The translations under genes were made by a program, and so were the position numbers. The notes under the pieces are model-generated. The model searched no databases, had not been told where the DNA came from, and saw only the letters and a program-made list of their open reading frames with translations. DNA of 64,000 bases, taken from positions 14,765,001-14,829,000 of the forward strand of contig NC_045127.1 of assembly GCF_007655135.1 (NCBI RefSeq). The letters are read 5' to 3'. This DNA comes from Punica granatum (Eukaryota > Streptophyta > Magnoliopsida > Myrtales > Lythraceae). This document shows positions 1 through 11,759 of this stretch, in pieces (the first letter of the stretch is position 1; the number at the start of each line of letters is the position of its first letter).

Positions 1-1
1 G

Positions 2-1336
2 GGCCCCATACCGGGGATCCACGTGGGTGACATCTTCTTCTACCGAATGGAGCTCTGTGTTATTGGGCTCCACGGCCAGACCCAGGCTGGGATTGACTAT
101 GTGACGGCCCGAGAGAGCTCCAATGGGGAGCCAATCGCCACCAGCATTATCGTATCGGGCGGGTACGAGGATGACGAGGATGCTGGGGAGGTGATCACAT
201 ATACTGGCCACGGCGGGCAGGATCGGTTCAACCACCAATGCGCAAACCAAAAATTAGAGGGCGGGAACTTAGCCCTAGAGAGAAGTATGCATTACGGAAT
301 TGAAGTGAGGGTCATTAGAGGGATCAAGTACTATTCCGCTGGGGTGCACATGGTCTATGTGTATGATGGGTTGTATAGGATTACCAACTGTTGGTTTGAT
401 GTAGGGCGGTCGGGTTTTGGGGTTTACAAGTATAAGCTGGAGAGAATGGATGGGCAGCCTGGGATGGGCAGCGTGACTCTTAAGCTCGCCAAGAGCCTCA
501 AGACTAGGCCTTTACTGATCAGACCAGTCGGTTATTTATCTCTGGACCTCTCGAGAGGGACCCAGAATGTTCCGGTGTTTTTGTTCAATGATATAGATAG
601 AGATGATGAGCCCATGTATTATGAGTATTTACCTAAGACTGTGTTCCCTCCGTTCGTGCACCAACAGAGCAGGAGTGGGACGGGATGTGTGTGTGAGACG
701 GGTTGTAGGCAGGACTGCTTGTGCATTGCAAAGAATGGGGGAACGTTCCCTTATGATACGACTGGGCTTCTAGTGAAGGGGAAGCCTGTGGTGTTCGAGT
801 GCGGGCCCCACTGCATGTGCCCCCCTAACTGTCGGAACCGTGTGGCACAGAGGGGGATGAAGCTTCGATTGGAAATATTCCGGTCTAGAGAAACAGGATG
901 GGCTGTGAGGTCCTTGGACCTGATACAGGCGGGCGCTTTTATATGCGAATATACAGGGGTTATTCTCACAAGGGAGCAAGCCCAGATCTTCTCCATGAAT
1001 GGAGATAGATTGGTGTACCCGAATAGGTTTACCCCTAAATGGGAGGAGTGGGGAGACTTGTCCAAAGTCTTTCCCGAATTAGAATGCCCTGTTTTCCCCA
1101 CGATCCCTCCCTTGGATTTTGCAATGGATGTGTCGAAGATGAGGAATGTGGCCTGCTATGTTAGTCATAGTCAGAGGCCAAACTTATTGGTGCAGAACGT
1201 TCTCTATGACCACAGCAACATCTCGTTCCCGCACTTGATGTTGTTCGCACTAGAGAATATTCCCCCACTGACGGAGCTCAGCCTTGACTATGGTGTGCCC
1301 GATGATTGGACAGGGAAACCACTCTTATGTAATTAA
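2..1336 (+). CDS. SUVH9: SUVH2/SUVH9-type SRA-SET protein, 3' part
   Basis: The open frame enters from the left edge with no start codon, so this is the C-terminal 444 residues; the N-terminus lies outside the window. Order of domains: SRA/YDG domain (about fragment residues 1-165, with the YDG motif in YVYDGLY), a cysteine-rich pre-SET (CVCETGCRQDCLC, then CGPHCMCPPNC), then SET (GWAVRSLDLIQAGAFICEYTG). The usual NHSCxPN cofactor motif reads SHSQRPN, and the protein ends at LSLDYGVPDDWTGKPLLCN without the post-SET CxCx4C. This pattern is typical of Arabidopsis SUVH2 and SUVH9, which are catalytically inactive, bind methylated DNA through SRA, and help recruit Pol V in RNA-directed DNA methylation. 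No intron is visible in this part, as is common in SUVH genes. SUVH2 and SUVH9 cannot be told apart here, so the symbol is a class label. Confidence 0.9.
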   Translation, partial: GPIPGIHVGDIFFYRMELCVIGLHGQTQAGIDYVTARESSNGEPIATSIIVSGGYEDDEDAGEVITYTGHGGQDRFNHQCANQKLEGGNLALERSMHYGIEVRVIRGIKYYSAGVHMVYVYDGLYRITNCWFDVGRSGFGVYKYKLERMDGQPGMGSVTLKLAKSLKTRPLLIRPVGYLSLDLSRGTQNVPVFLFNDIDRDDEPMYYEYLPKTVFPPFVHQQSRSGTGCVCETGCRQDCLCIAKNGGTFPYDTTGLLVKGKPVVFECGPHCMCPPNCRNRVAQRGMKLRLEIFRSRETGWAVRSLDLIQAGAFICEYTGVILTREQAQIFSMNGDRLVYPNRFTPKWEEWGDLSKVFPELECPVFPTIPPLDFAMDVSKMRNVACYVSHSQRPNLLVQNVLYDHSNISFPHLMLFALENIPPLTELSLDYGVPDDWTGKPLLCN

Positions 1337-4052
1337 CATGTGTAGTGGTAAAACAAAGAGAAGGTTCTAATTTGTTGCTTGATTGCTTATTTTTGGGGAA
1401 GGTGCGGAATAGTAATATTGTGCAGTGCTGTTCGGAGATTGTGCTTCGATTAGGTAAAGTAGACATTCTGTGATTTTAGAGTAAACTTATGTTTATCTAA
1501 ATTGGGAATAGTTTTAGTTTTCGCCCCTATTAATTGCTTCTCCGCTTTGCTTTGCTATTGATCATGTGATGCTTATCTTGTTTAGCTGTCTGATTTCGTG
1601 AGCAATATGGTCGAGTTATATATGCTGTCAGCAATATTTCTACATTTCTATGATGAGAATCCGCTGACTTACTATTCAGGGGCCTTTTATAATGTGCCCT
1701 TGTCTTGTATATCTTCTAACTCCAGCTCGTTCGATTTGTTACAAGGGTTAAGTATCAATATATGTTTGTGTTGAGGGCTGAGCTTTGTTGAGAAGCAGGA
1801 TCCTGGTTTATTTGTGTCCTTGTCTATCTTTTTAACATAGGATAGATAAAGATTATGCAACCTCCGCAAATTTCGAATAATATCAGTTCAGCAACTAGGA
1901 CAAGGTTTGTACAAGTTGTTGGAGTTATCTATCATCTGAAGCATATGTTACTGTCATGTTCCCTGGATAAGTGAGATTTTGCATCTCGGTTCTCATAGGT
2001 CATCCTACTTATCTTGTAGTTGATCGAATTGAATTTCATTTTTTGTGGAGAATTTCTGAAAAACCCATTCTCTGTCATAATCCTTTGTTTCTAATGCTGC
2101 AATTGCTATGTTGCTTGCAAAGTTCTTATTTTGTTGTTTGTCTGAACTTCGCTGAAATGCTTATGCTATTTTTTCAGATATCTCAGTGTGACTTGTTTTC
2201 ATTATGTGAAGAATCAGAAAAACTTCTAGGAGATATGGAAAAACGAGAGAGGCTGTTAAAAATGTTTGGCAATATTTTTTTTTTCCTGGTCTGCATGAAA
2301 ATAGATACTAGACTTCTTGAGCTATGCTGGTTGACATTACGTATATATTTCTTTCGGTGCACCCTCTCCCGATTTTTTCAGACATCTGCCAACAGATTTG
2401 TCCATCTCTTTTGCAGGTAGGATTAGGGTTATGAAGTCTCGGTGACAGGAATTTATGGAGGTTCTGCTTGCAGATATTCGGTAGGGCTCCTTTTGGTTCT
2501 CAAGTTTTGCCTCGAAAGTCACCTGTCTGTAAATGCGAGGAAAATCTCTTTTAATTGTATTCATAAAGATCCTGCTGCGTAAACTATATATCGGCTTAGC
2601 CGTGGCAACTCTTGTTGTGTGCCGTTTCTAGTCTGTACATATATGAAATCTCAAACGTGTAAAGAATTATGACAATGGAACCTTGAGGCATGCTCTGGTT
2701 CCTTGAAATCAAATCGGAACTGTTGAACTTACTCTTGAGTTCGGCTAACCGTGATGACTTCGAGTTCAAACATCAAGTGCCTCATAACATTTGTTGTGCG
2801 TCTCTTTCATTTCTTGGATACTTTCCTTCTGATTGTTCTTTTCCAAAGTTTTATCATATGATCTTAAGAGATTCGGTAGAATAGAACCTGAGGCTAAACA
2901 AGGATGTTCTTATTTCAGCTCCAGCAAGTATATGCATTGATCAATTTTGCCATTTCACTTCTCAGATGAAGCAGAAGAGCATATTTGATGTGTTCAAGTT
3001 TACAAGCAACTTGACAGAGGAATTGATCGCAAAATCAATATCGTCACCTCCCGCGTATCAGTGACAACAATTGCTGAAACAAGCATTGAGTTAATGCCCT
3101 CCAGTTCTCCAATACGTATAAGTTACAAATAAAACTGCCAAAGTCCCCTGCACAGTAACTAATGCTCGTGCATTTGACAAGGAAAGAGACCAGCCTGACC
3201 CAATTTTCCCACTCGTATCCCGATCTAGCCATTCCGTTCCGGTAAAAGATTAGTCAAATGATAATTTCTTCATGCTTGGACCAATGGTGATGTCATTGTG
3301 TTGGTTTCTGGAGATTCGTATTTACTGGTAAGTTCAAAGAAAGAGCCAATAACCCCAACCGCACTATGGCGTAATTCCTGCATCAGTTGACAACTTAATG
3401 AGTGTTCACAGCCGTCTGAGAAGTCAATACAAATTGTAAAGCTCATCAAATAAGTCGATTAAAATTTACTTCACTTTCCCGATAACTTTAAAATTACTTT
3501 ATACTTTTCGAAGAACAGTTCATCAGGGACAGAATTCAAACCAAGGGAAGCGAAAAGCAATACGGATCTTCCCATTTAAAATGATTTTACATTACTTGCA
3601 AGAATCCGCAGACCAAGAAAAAATTAATTAAATTGTACCACCAATCATAGTTTAAAGGGCTTTTCTATCTTTCCATAGCTCAAAACAAATATAATGAACC
3701 AACCAGCTTATTTCACTACCTAGCTTTTCTTAAGCTGCATTAATGTATCTGGCCAAAAAAAAAGAAGCTACAGTAATGTCAAAACTGCAAAATCACTCTG
3801 TAGAAAAAATTTCTAACTGTTAATTTCATTTGCAAGTTACTAGATTTTCTCGTATTTATTTGACTGGTTATACATATTCCAAATGCCGAAAATTTTACTG
3901 TGATACTTTTCGTGTTATAGGGAGAAAAGGAAAAGGTAAGGGAAAGGGCTCTGTTTATAGTTATATCATAACAAGCATGATTTCCAGCATAGTTACCTCA
4001 ATTACTGTTCAGAGAAGTTTGATGCTTCAGATGCTCCAAATTATTGTGATGC
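1337..4052. other. Non-coding stretch between convergent SUVH and FYVE genes
   Basis: No convincing coding region is visible. The part next to 1336 should be the SUVH 3' UTR, and the part just below 4053 should be the 3' UTR of the minus-strand FYVE gene; I could not fix poly(A) sites. Pyrimidine-rich tracts ending in cag occur at about 2176 and 2415, so a 3'-UTR intron is possible but not proven. Confidence 0.5.
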
Positions 4053-7000
4053 CTAAGCATCCAACTTCTTCTCGAGCAACTTGGCACGCCTCAGAGCGTC
4101 CAAGGCCTCTCCTTGTTTTCCTGAGCGTTTCAAGTTTAATGCCTTCACTTTTTCTGCCCTTATTTCTTCTTCCAGCTGACTTCTCTCTTTGTTCGAGCTG
4201 CTACTATTATCACTTCTTCCAGCATTCACTTTCACTGGCTCTGGTTTCGGCTTATCTGGGATTTGTGAAGCAGTACTAGGGCCCTCTATTCCGATAGCTC
4301 TCAGTGCAGACATGAGTTCAGGATCAAGAAGATCCTCAACTCCCACATCATCAGCTCGCTCCGAAGATGATTTACCTGTATCGTTTGGTCCTGACTCCTC
4401 CAATTGAGCCTCTAGAGCCTTGGCTAGTTCAAATTCTGCTTCTGCTTCTTGAATTCTCCCTTCCTTCCGCAGTTTCAGGGCCTGCCGCTTGTGACCTAGG
4501 GATTCCTGCTGGATCTTGAAACGTTCCCTACCAGACAGCTGTTTAGGAGCTGGTGCTGATGGGTCCTGCTCCTTCTCCCGCACAGATGGAACAGTGGATG
4601 ATGAAGAAGTTAAGGTGACACTAGGCTGAGGCTGAGGTTTCCCTTCATCGAGACTCTTCTCCAATAGCTTCGCCCTCTTCAGTTCTTCCCTAGCTTCCGC
4701 AAGTCTTCCTTCCCTCTTCAAAGCAACTGCTCTCTTCTTGTGCTCTAAGATCTCTTGCTTCAGGGGGCTAAGTGCTTTCTGATGAGCAGTTTCCTGAACC
4801 ACATTAGTTTCTAGAACTTGGGGTCTCTTCTCTGCGCTTATCTCTTTCTCTGGAGAACTCTTCACGGGACTATTTTGAGTGTTAGGGTGAGCAAGAGGGT
4901 GTGCAGCAGCAGAATCCATTTTATCCACTGGCTTTTGATCATGTACTTGTGGAATCGTCCAATCATCATCCCCTGTCAACAAGTCTGTCACCTGAACTGA
5001 TGCATTTCCCTGAGCTCTATTGGCGGGCACACTCAACTCTTCCATCAATGTTTCGGTGGTTCCGATGCTCTGGATTCTTTCAGGAATGGAACTAACTCGT
5101 CTTGCTTTAACTGCATCCTCAGCAATGTCATTTGCAGCAACCAATCTCAAACTCTCTGCTTTCTTTTCTTCGGAAACAATTGGCTCTTGCACCCTTGATG
5201 CCGCCTCGAGTTCTTCCATTTCTGCTTCTAAAACCTTTGCCTGCCTCAGAATTTCTTCGGCCTCGTCTATCTCCCCTTTACGTCGAAGCTCAAGTGCTTT
5301 CCTTTTCAGGCCCAGGAGCTCTCTCTGAATCTTTGCTTTGCTTCTTGGGACCCCGATAGCCCCTTTTGATTGAACAACAATTTCAGATGGGTCAGACACG
5401 GCAGATCTTGAGGACTGGTCTTGCAGTTTTACTGCTTTCTGTTGTTCCTCGTCCTTCCAGCCCAAATCCTTTAACATCCCAAGTAATGAAGGATCCTGCA
5501 GATCATTTTCTGTTACCTCTTCTTCTTCATTAACTTCTTCCACAGAACTATTAACTGGAGGCTCAATTCTAGTAGGTTTGTCCTTTGGGGCATCCAGCTC
5601 CGCAATCTCATCCTCTAGTCCCTTTGCAGCTTTCAACACTTCCTCTGCCTCCTCGGCCATACCTTCTCGTCTTAGAGTGAGAGCCTTCCTCTTCAAGCCC
5701 AAGAGCTCCCTCTGTATCTCAGCTTTGCTTCTTCTTGGTTTCTGAACCACAGTTGCAGAAGGACCTTGAATTGCAGAAGATGAAGGTGCATTAGAAACCC
5801 TGGCAGCTCGATTTTCCCGAGAAACCTCACTGACAGAAGGAAAACCATCATTTTGATTAGACTCTTCAGCCCATCCTAAGGATTTTAAAGTAGCAGAAAG
5901 ATCAGGATCCTCCATGTCCTCCTCTGTGACTTCAAAATTAAGATCTGCACCAATATTGTCAATGTTCCCAACACCAATTAGTCCATTAAAGTGGTTATGT
6001 TCTCGAGCAGAAGAGAAATTTTCTTGCTTGTTCTCATCCATACTACGGATCAAATCAGAAAACTCATCATCTGAAGAATCCCCGGCCCCGCCCAAAATTT
6101 CTTGCTCTTCAGCTTGCTTTTCCAACAGCTTGGCCTTCTTCAACTCTTCCTTGGCTTCAGCAAGCTTCCCTTCACGCTTCAACAAAAGAGCCTTTCTTTT
6201 ATGAGCAGTTACTTCTGTCCTACCTATACCTCGGTTTCCCTTATTTATGTTTGTCTTATCAGAGACTTCTCCAAGAAGGGTGGAGAGTTCTCCCTCTATG
6301 CTCATATTTCCTGATTTCTTTTCTTCAGTATGAAGGTCCGCTTCGGACCATCCTAATTCTTTGAGTTCAGACATAAGGTCATCCTTTCCAGTATCAGTTC
6401 CCCCTCGAGAGCGATTCTGCCGGCGAGATTTCGTGCTGCCATCTCCTGTGGGGTTTGGATTTGGGTTCTCACTCATATTCCCAGCAGGAAAAGCAGCCTT
6501 CTTGCGGTTTTTCCGTAAATACAACTCCAAAGCATCAGCCTGTCTCTCTAGCTCCTTCCCCCTCTTAAAGGCCTTCAGGGCTTCCTCGGGCTTACGTTCT
6601 CCTTTAAGAACTCTATACTTATTTTTCTCATCTGAAGCTTGTTGACGGAGTTCTTCAGGGGTCGAAGATCCCATCTCACTGAGAGCACTAGTAGTAGATG
6701 ATTCCTCACTAAAGCTAGAAGCACTTGCTGTCCTATCCAGAGTTGAATCTTCTTGATCAGGATAAGAGGACCTGGATGAAGAGGACCCTTTCGTATCAGA
6801 AGCTAAAATCTGGGCCAAAACTTCATCTTCATTTTTTGGAGCTGATCTGGAAGAGCCTGCAGCAAAAAGTAATAATAGGGTTTAGGGTTTAGTTCTTTTT
6901 TATCAGAAAAAAGTTGCACCAATCTTATCCATAGAAAAAGGAAGGGCTTGGTGCAGTTTGCACAAAAGAGCATGCAACAAATCCACAAAGATATAGATAT

Positions 7001-8097
7001 CAAAGGGAAGGTGATATTAGGAAGGGTAGTGATTCCAACAACACAAGGCGAACCCATCACTGTATTCCAATGCTGGCATATGAAACACAATATTTGCATG
7101 TTGGCATCATAGTTTGGCCTATAGCAGAAAAGAAGATGATACATTTTCTCAGCTTCCATTCGACAAAGATGGCAATGGGATTGAGTTTAGAAAAAGTAAA
7201 TCCTCTTTCGAAGCACCCATTGTCAAAATGCAACCACCCGACTCCACCTCATGGATTCAATAAGCACCTCACCAACACAGAGAAACATTATATGGAAGCA
7301 TCAATTACCACAAGTAGTGCCACCACGAACAAATCAGAAGTCCAGAAAAGCTAACCAAGTAAACCGCAGATCATGCCAAAGCAGTAACACATGCGTGCGT
7401 TTGCATATACACATTCACCTCATTCTTCTCGTTACTACTGAAATTTGAAGCTTCAAACTATCAAAGCATCAATTTTACGAACTTTGCTGGATGTTAGGCT
7501 CCCAGATACACGTACAAATTGGAGCGGCGGATCTAACTGCCACTAAAAAGGCATGAAGCAAACTGTTGGAGACCCGATCAATGATTAAGGGGTACCTACA
7601 AAAACTTAATAAAAAGTACCTTTGCCGGCTCTAGTCCGGTGTCCATGTCGAAGCTCGAATCTCGCAGCCTCCTCTAACTTCTTGCAGGGATCGCATATGC
7701 GAACTGGGGAATCGCCCTGCCCTCGTAAAACCATCCTCTGCTGGGTGCAGCTGTTACAGAACAAGCCTCCACATCTCCGGCAGTGATGCTGGAAGAATTG
7801 GAAAAGACATTACGTCGGTCAAATTGATTCTCACTTGTTCCCGTGTGATCAGGGAAACCCGGTTCGCAAAGCCGATTATTCAATGACTAATTTTCGCTCC
7901 GTGGGCAAGAACATTACATAGAACGATAATCGATTGGAAAAGTGAGGGAGGAGAGGGGATTAGAGGGAGAGCATCGAACGAACCTTGCGATTGATGAAGG
8001 TGAACTGAGAAGAACATCCCTGGCAATGAGATGAGTCCACCACCCAATTGTTGCCTCGAAACGAAGGCTTCGCCGGGAGCCCGATCTTCTCCAACAT
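4053..8097 (-). CDS. FYVE-domain protein with repeated helical and LGW modules
   Basis: Three exons: 7984-8097, 7620-7788 and 4053-6856, all with GT-AG junctions and continuous frame, giving 1028 aa. The start at 8097 gives MLEKIGLPAKPSFRGNNW. A FYVE zinc finger spans about residues 18-74: WVVD at 18-21, RKHHCRRCGG at 37-46, RIC at 68-70, and eight cysteines at 25, 28, 41, 44, 49, 52, 70 and 73. FYVE domains bind PtdIns3P on endosomes. The rest is acidic and helical, with about seven copies of a 35-residue motif (for example HKRKALLLKREGKLAEAKEE) near 169, 310, 480, 610, 797, 880 and 992, and four short DPxLxxxLKxLGW-type motifs near 254, 410, 547 and 936. It resembles an uncharacterised plant FYVE family (At1g61690-like, from memory). 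The helical repeat recalls the DM14 repeats of Lgd/CC2D1, which bind ESCRT-III; an endosomal sorting role is inference. Confidence 0.92.
6877..6892 (-). promoter_or_regulatory. Telo-box-like tandem motif in intron 2 of the FYVE gene
   Basis: The plus strand reads TAGGGTTTAGGGTTTAG, that is AAACCCTAAACCCTA on the coding strand, about 20 bases upstream of the exon 3 acceptor. Telo-boxes (AAACCCTAA) are known in plant promoters and 5' introns. Function at this place is unproven, and it may be a chance interstitial telomeric repeat. Confidence 0.4.
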
Positions 8098-8392
8098 CGC
8101 CGGCGGGGATTTTCCCGGGAAAATCAAAGACCGATAGACTGAGAAATCGGAGAGAAAATGCTTTCGGAGTTCTCAGAAGACGCGGCTAAGGAACTCGGAA
8201 GTCTATGCTCTCTAATCGGTTCGATCTCTCTACAGTCGAATTGGATAAAAAATTGGCAAACACACCCTTTTATTCAATAATAGCTCCCTCATCTTTTCAT
8301 TCTTTGCACTTCAGGTACCCAGTGTTTCAAGGTTTGGAGATTTAGCCCTAAGCAAAATAATAATAATAATAACTTCAGTAAACTTGAGAGAG
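8098..8392. other. Upstream region of the FYVE gene
   Basis: This should hold the minus-strand gene's 5' UTR and core promoter. An (ATA)n run lies near 8355-8372. No individual promoter element is assigned. Confidence 0.35.
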
Positions 8393-8892
8393 TAGGGTTG
8401 CAGGTAGGATGATATCATATGCGGACCCTTCAAGTTCAACTCGATGAAAGCTCGAATTCGACATAATTTTATCGATCTCGAGTCAAATTTGCCAGTTCAT
8501 GAGTCAAGCTCGAGCTCAACAATATTCGGCATAAGAAGCTCGCTAGCCTAATCGAGTTTTATTATTTTACACACACACGTATACATATAGTCGCAGGTAT
8601 ATATGAGTAGTCCCATAGGGCCATAACTATTATCGGTTTTGTAATGAGTCTAAATGAGCTCGACCCGTAAAAGCTCGAGCACATTCAAGCCTATAAGAGC
8701 TCGAACTCAAGCACAGTTGAGCCCGAGCTCTTACGCTTCACAGAGCTGAGCCACCTCCGATTTGTATAGTGAGCCGAGGTTCAGCTCATATGTCCAGCCT
8801 TAACCAGCTCAAGCTCAAGTTCCTGAGAAAATGATCGAGTCGTGCTCAATCCTCCTAGACTAGGGCTTGGGTTGGCTCATTTTGCACTCCTA
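8393..8892. mobile_element. Non-autonomous hAT-like element
   Basis: The block starts TAGGGTTGCA and ends TGCACTCCTA, so the ends form an imperfect inverted repeat (8 of 10) of the TAGGGGTGYA hAT style. The interior is full of AGCTCGAGCTC-type subterminal motifs in both orientations, which is common in plant non-autonomous hAT elements. I see no 8-bp target duplication, so the limits are provisional. It carries no transposase. Confidence 0.5.
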
Positions 8893-9252
8893 ATTAAATT
8901 TATAAACATATTAACACAACTCGAGTCCGGTTATGCTGAGATAAATAAAAGGAAACTATGTTCGTATGGTCTACTTCAGCTGAAAATCGGAAATCTAGCA
9001 AGGGTATTTTGTTTGTTTCCCTGTAAGGAAGGTCCCCAGTGTCAACTTTGGAAATTTTTGTGATCTTGGGATTATATTTTCCATTTTAGTGGGAAAGAAC
9101 CTGCAATTTTGTGATCAATCACTTTTTTTTTTCGGATGTTCTTTTGCAAGACTCCTTTGGAAATGAAACTTGACATAATCATGTAAATATTGACAATGCT
9201 ATCTTGAGATTATATGTAATTTGTTTATATGAAAATTGTATTGTATTAAATT

Positions 9253-10200
9253 GGATAAATTACAAAAAAAAAACTAAATTTTATAAAAATTTTCAGTTTT
9301 GTCATAAATTTTACTTTGTAACAAAAAACTACATGTTTTGATAATCGTCTCAGATTTGACTTCCATTACTATCATATTAAGATTTCCGTCTATTTGTTTA
9401 TGTGGACTTTATAGGACCCACCAAATTTGCACATCATTTGATCATCTTCTATTTTCTTTACAAAAATAACTTGAGTTTTCATAAAAGTCTCAATTTTATT
9501 TTAGATTTTGATTTGTAATTTTAAAAAAATACATGTCAGCATCGCGTTTGGTCTATCGGCTTTAGGAGAGAACATCAACAGCATTCCCGACTATAACTTG
9601 GAAACTATTATAGAAGAAGACCCAGCAAACCCCGGGTTACTATTCATAGCCGGGTCAACAAGGTTATTTCCCACCGATAGATGACAAAAATGACGATTTT
9701 GCTCCTTCTCCTTCTGACCACGCTAGGTTGTCAATTTCGAATTTTCCTCATACTGCGATCCTCTGTGCATTGCTTTCAAGGCCGTCCGATTGACATGACT
9801 GACCCGGCTGTGAATAATAACCCGGGGTTTGCTGGGTATTCTTCTGTAATAGTTTTCGAATAGTAGTCAATAATATTGTTGATGTTCTCTTCTAGAGTCG
9901 ATGGACCAAAACGGAGTGGTGACATGTATTTTTTTTTAAATTACAAATCAAAATCTAGAATAAAACTGAGACTTTTATGAAAACTGAGGTTATTTTGTTA
10001 AGAAAAGAGACGACGATCAAATGATGTGCAAATTTGGTGATTCTCATAAAGTCCACATAGACAAATACATTGAAATCTTAACATGATAGTAACAGATGCT
10101 AAATATGAGACGATTATCGAAATATGTAATTTTTTTTGTTATAATATAAAATTTATGACAAAATTGAGACTTTTTACATTTGTTTTTTGTAATTTACCCC
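9253..10200. mobile_element. Long foldback element with about 400-bp arms
   Basis: Arm 9253-9656 and arm 9794-10200 are reverse complements over their full length apart from scattered differences. Shared blocks include CCAAATTTGCACATCATTTG, TTTTCATAAAAGTCTCA and CCCAGCAAACCCCGGGTTA. The ends read GG(A/G)TAAATTACAAAAAA and its complement. The spacer is about 137 bp. The flanks ATTAAATT and ATTAATTT could be a decayed target duplication. Mutator-like foldbacks have this form, but the family is not certain. No transposase is present. Confidence 0.85.
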
Positions 10201-10984
10201 ATTAATTTCCCTTTATTCGTCACAGCATGTTGAAGCTGTATTTGGTTGGCCGTAGTAGAAATACCACATCACTTTGTTTCTGATCCGATTATAGTCGCTA
10301 TTATGGATATGAATAGGATTAATATATAGAACGGACCGAATAACAGTGTTCTACCTCCTTGGACTTAATCGAAAATGTCCGTACATAATAGGTGCTTTGA
10401 AAGTACCCTTAAATATATTGATTATATTTTCAAAATCTTACTTCTTAATAGACGGACCGAATTTGAATGGTTAATATAATAAAAATTATCAAATGCCCCT
10501 TCTGTTTGACAATTAAGAATCTCATTGTATATATTAAGAATTTTTATCTACCAAAAAAAAAAAAAGATTTCTTGTCTTGCCCCCTCTAACGAAGAAGGAT
10601 AGAATTTGTATTTGAATATTGAGTTTTAGAAATTTTAAGTAAAAGTGAGAAATTATTCTTTTCACTCTTTTCTAATATAATAACATCTTTAAATATTTAT
10701 TAACAATTTAAAATTTTAAAATTGAATAAAAAAATGTTCGTAATTTAAATATAATATCTTCCTTGATTGATATTTTGCCCTGCCGAGCATAATGTCTGGC
10801 TCCTTCCCTACTGCTAGTCCTCTGCAGCCCCTCCGCTGGCCATTGCGGCCACCCCTCCATAGTCGCCGCTGTCAGATTTCTACCTCCAGCGAAACCAAGC
10901 CACTTTTCTGACTGCCCTCAAGTTGATCTGGCTCGAGCGCTCGCAAAGCAACTCGAGCTCTCCGAGTTGCTCGGGCTCCCACTT

Positions 10985-11098
10985 AGTAATTAAAAAGTTT
11001 CAAGTTCAATATTCAGTGAGAGTACCTGTGCCCATTTATTAGTTATTATGATTTATATTTCATTGTATTGTCAACCGGTCTCCTTAGTAATCCAAAAA
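10985..11098 (+). repeat. SINE family A copy, 5'-truncated
   Basis: It contains CAAGTTCAATATTCAGTGAG followed by ATTTATTAGTTATTATGATT, TATATTTCATTGTA and a tail CCTTAGTAATCCAAAAA. The same body recurs at 27280, 37053, 39214, 39738, 49849 and 54247. The A-box end is not recognisable, so the copy is truncated or diverged. Confidence 0.6.
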
Positions 11099-11759
11099 TG
11101 AAACTAGAAAACCACCTGTGCTACATAAAATTTCTAAATATAAAAATGCAAATAAATTTATTTATTAAAATGAAAACCTTATATTAAAAATATTAATTAA
11201 TAAGTAATTAAGGAAATAAGAGAAATCATAAAATTGAATGAGAGTTTAGAAAAGAAAGAAAGAGAGAGAGAGAATGAAGAAGAGGGAGAGAGGGGGGGGG
11301 AGGAGAAAATAGATGAGGAGTAGGTTTAAAAATGGATGATTATTTTTTGTGATTTTACTTTTTTAACTCTCATATAATAGTTGTTATAAATAAAAATTTA
11401 TATGCTATGGATATTTTGAAAAAGTAAAAGTGAAATAGAAAGTTTTATCTCTCCCTTTATATATTGGTATGATTATTTTATCAACCGAATAATAAAAGAA
11501 TGTACATTTTATTTGTTTTTTTCTTTCATATTGTTTACATTATCTTTCTATGAATGGGCACTAGCTAGCGCATTAAATAAGTGCATGATAAGTTGTGATT
11601 TCTTCGAAAATTCTTACGTTCCGTCACTGACATTTCCGTGCATCTGTTGAAGCCATTATATCTATTAATTTTGATCCAAGGATTGAGAATGCACACCGGT
11701 AATTCAAGTAGTCAGTCTCCTTTCAATTATTCTTTATTAATTTATGGAGTTCAGGGGGA

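Noticed and set aside
1971..2420. 149-codon open frame on the plus strand
   Set aside because: No family resemblance; Phe/Cys/Leu-rich reading of AT-rich DNA downstream of SUVH. Treated as non-coding or 3' UTR.
3830..4279. 149-codon plus-strand frame over the end of the FYVE gene
   Set aside because: Mostly antisense to the clear FYVE exon, with no domain.
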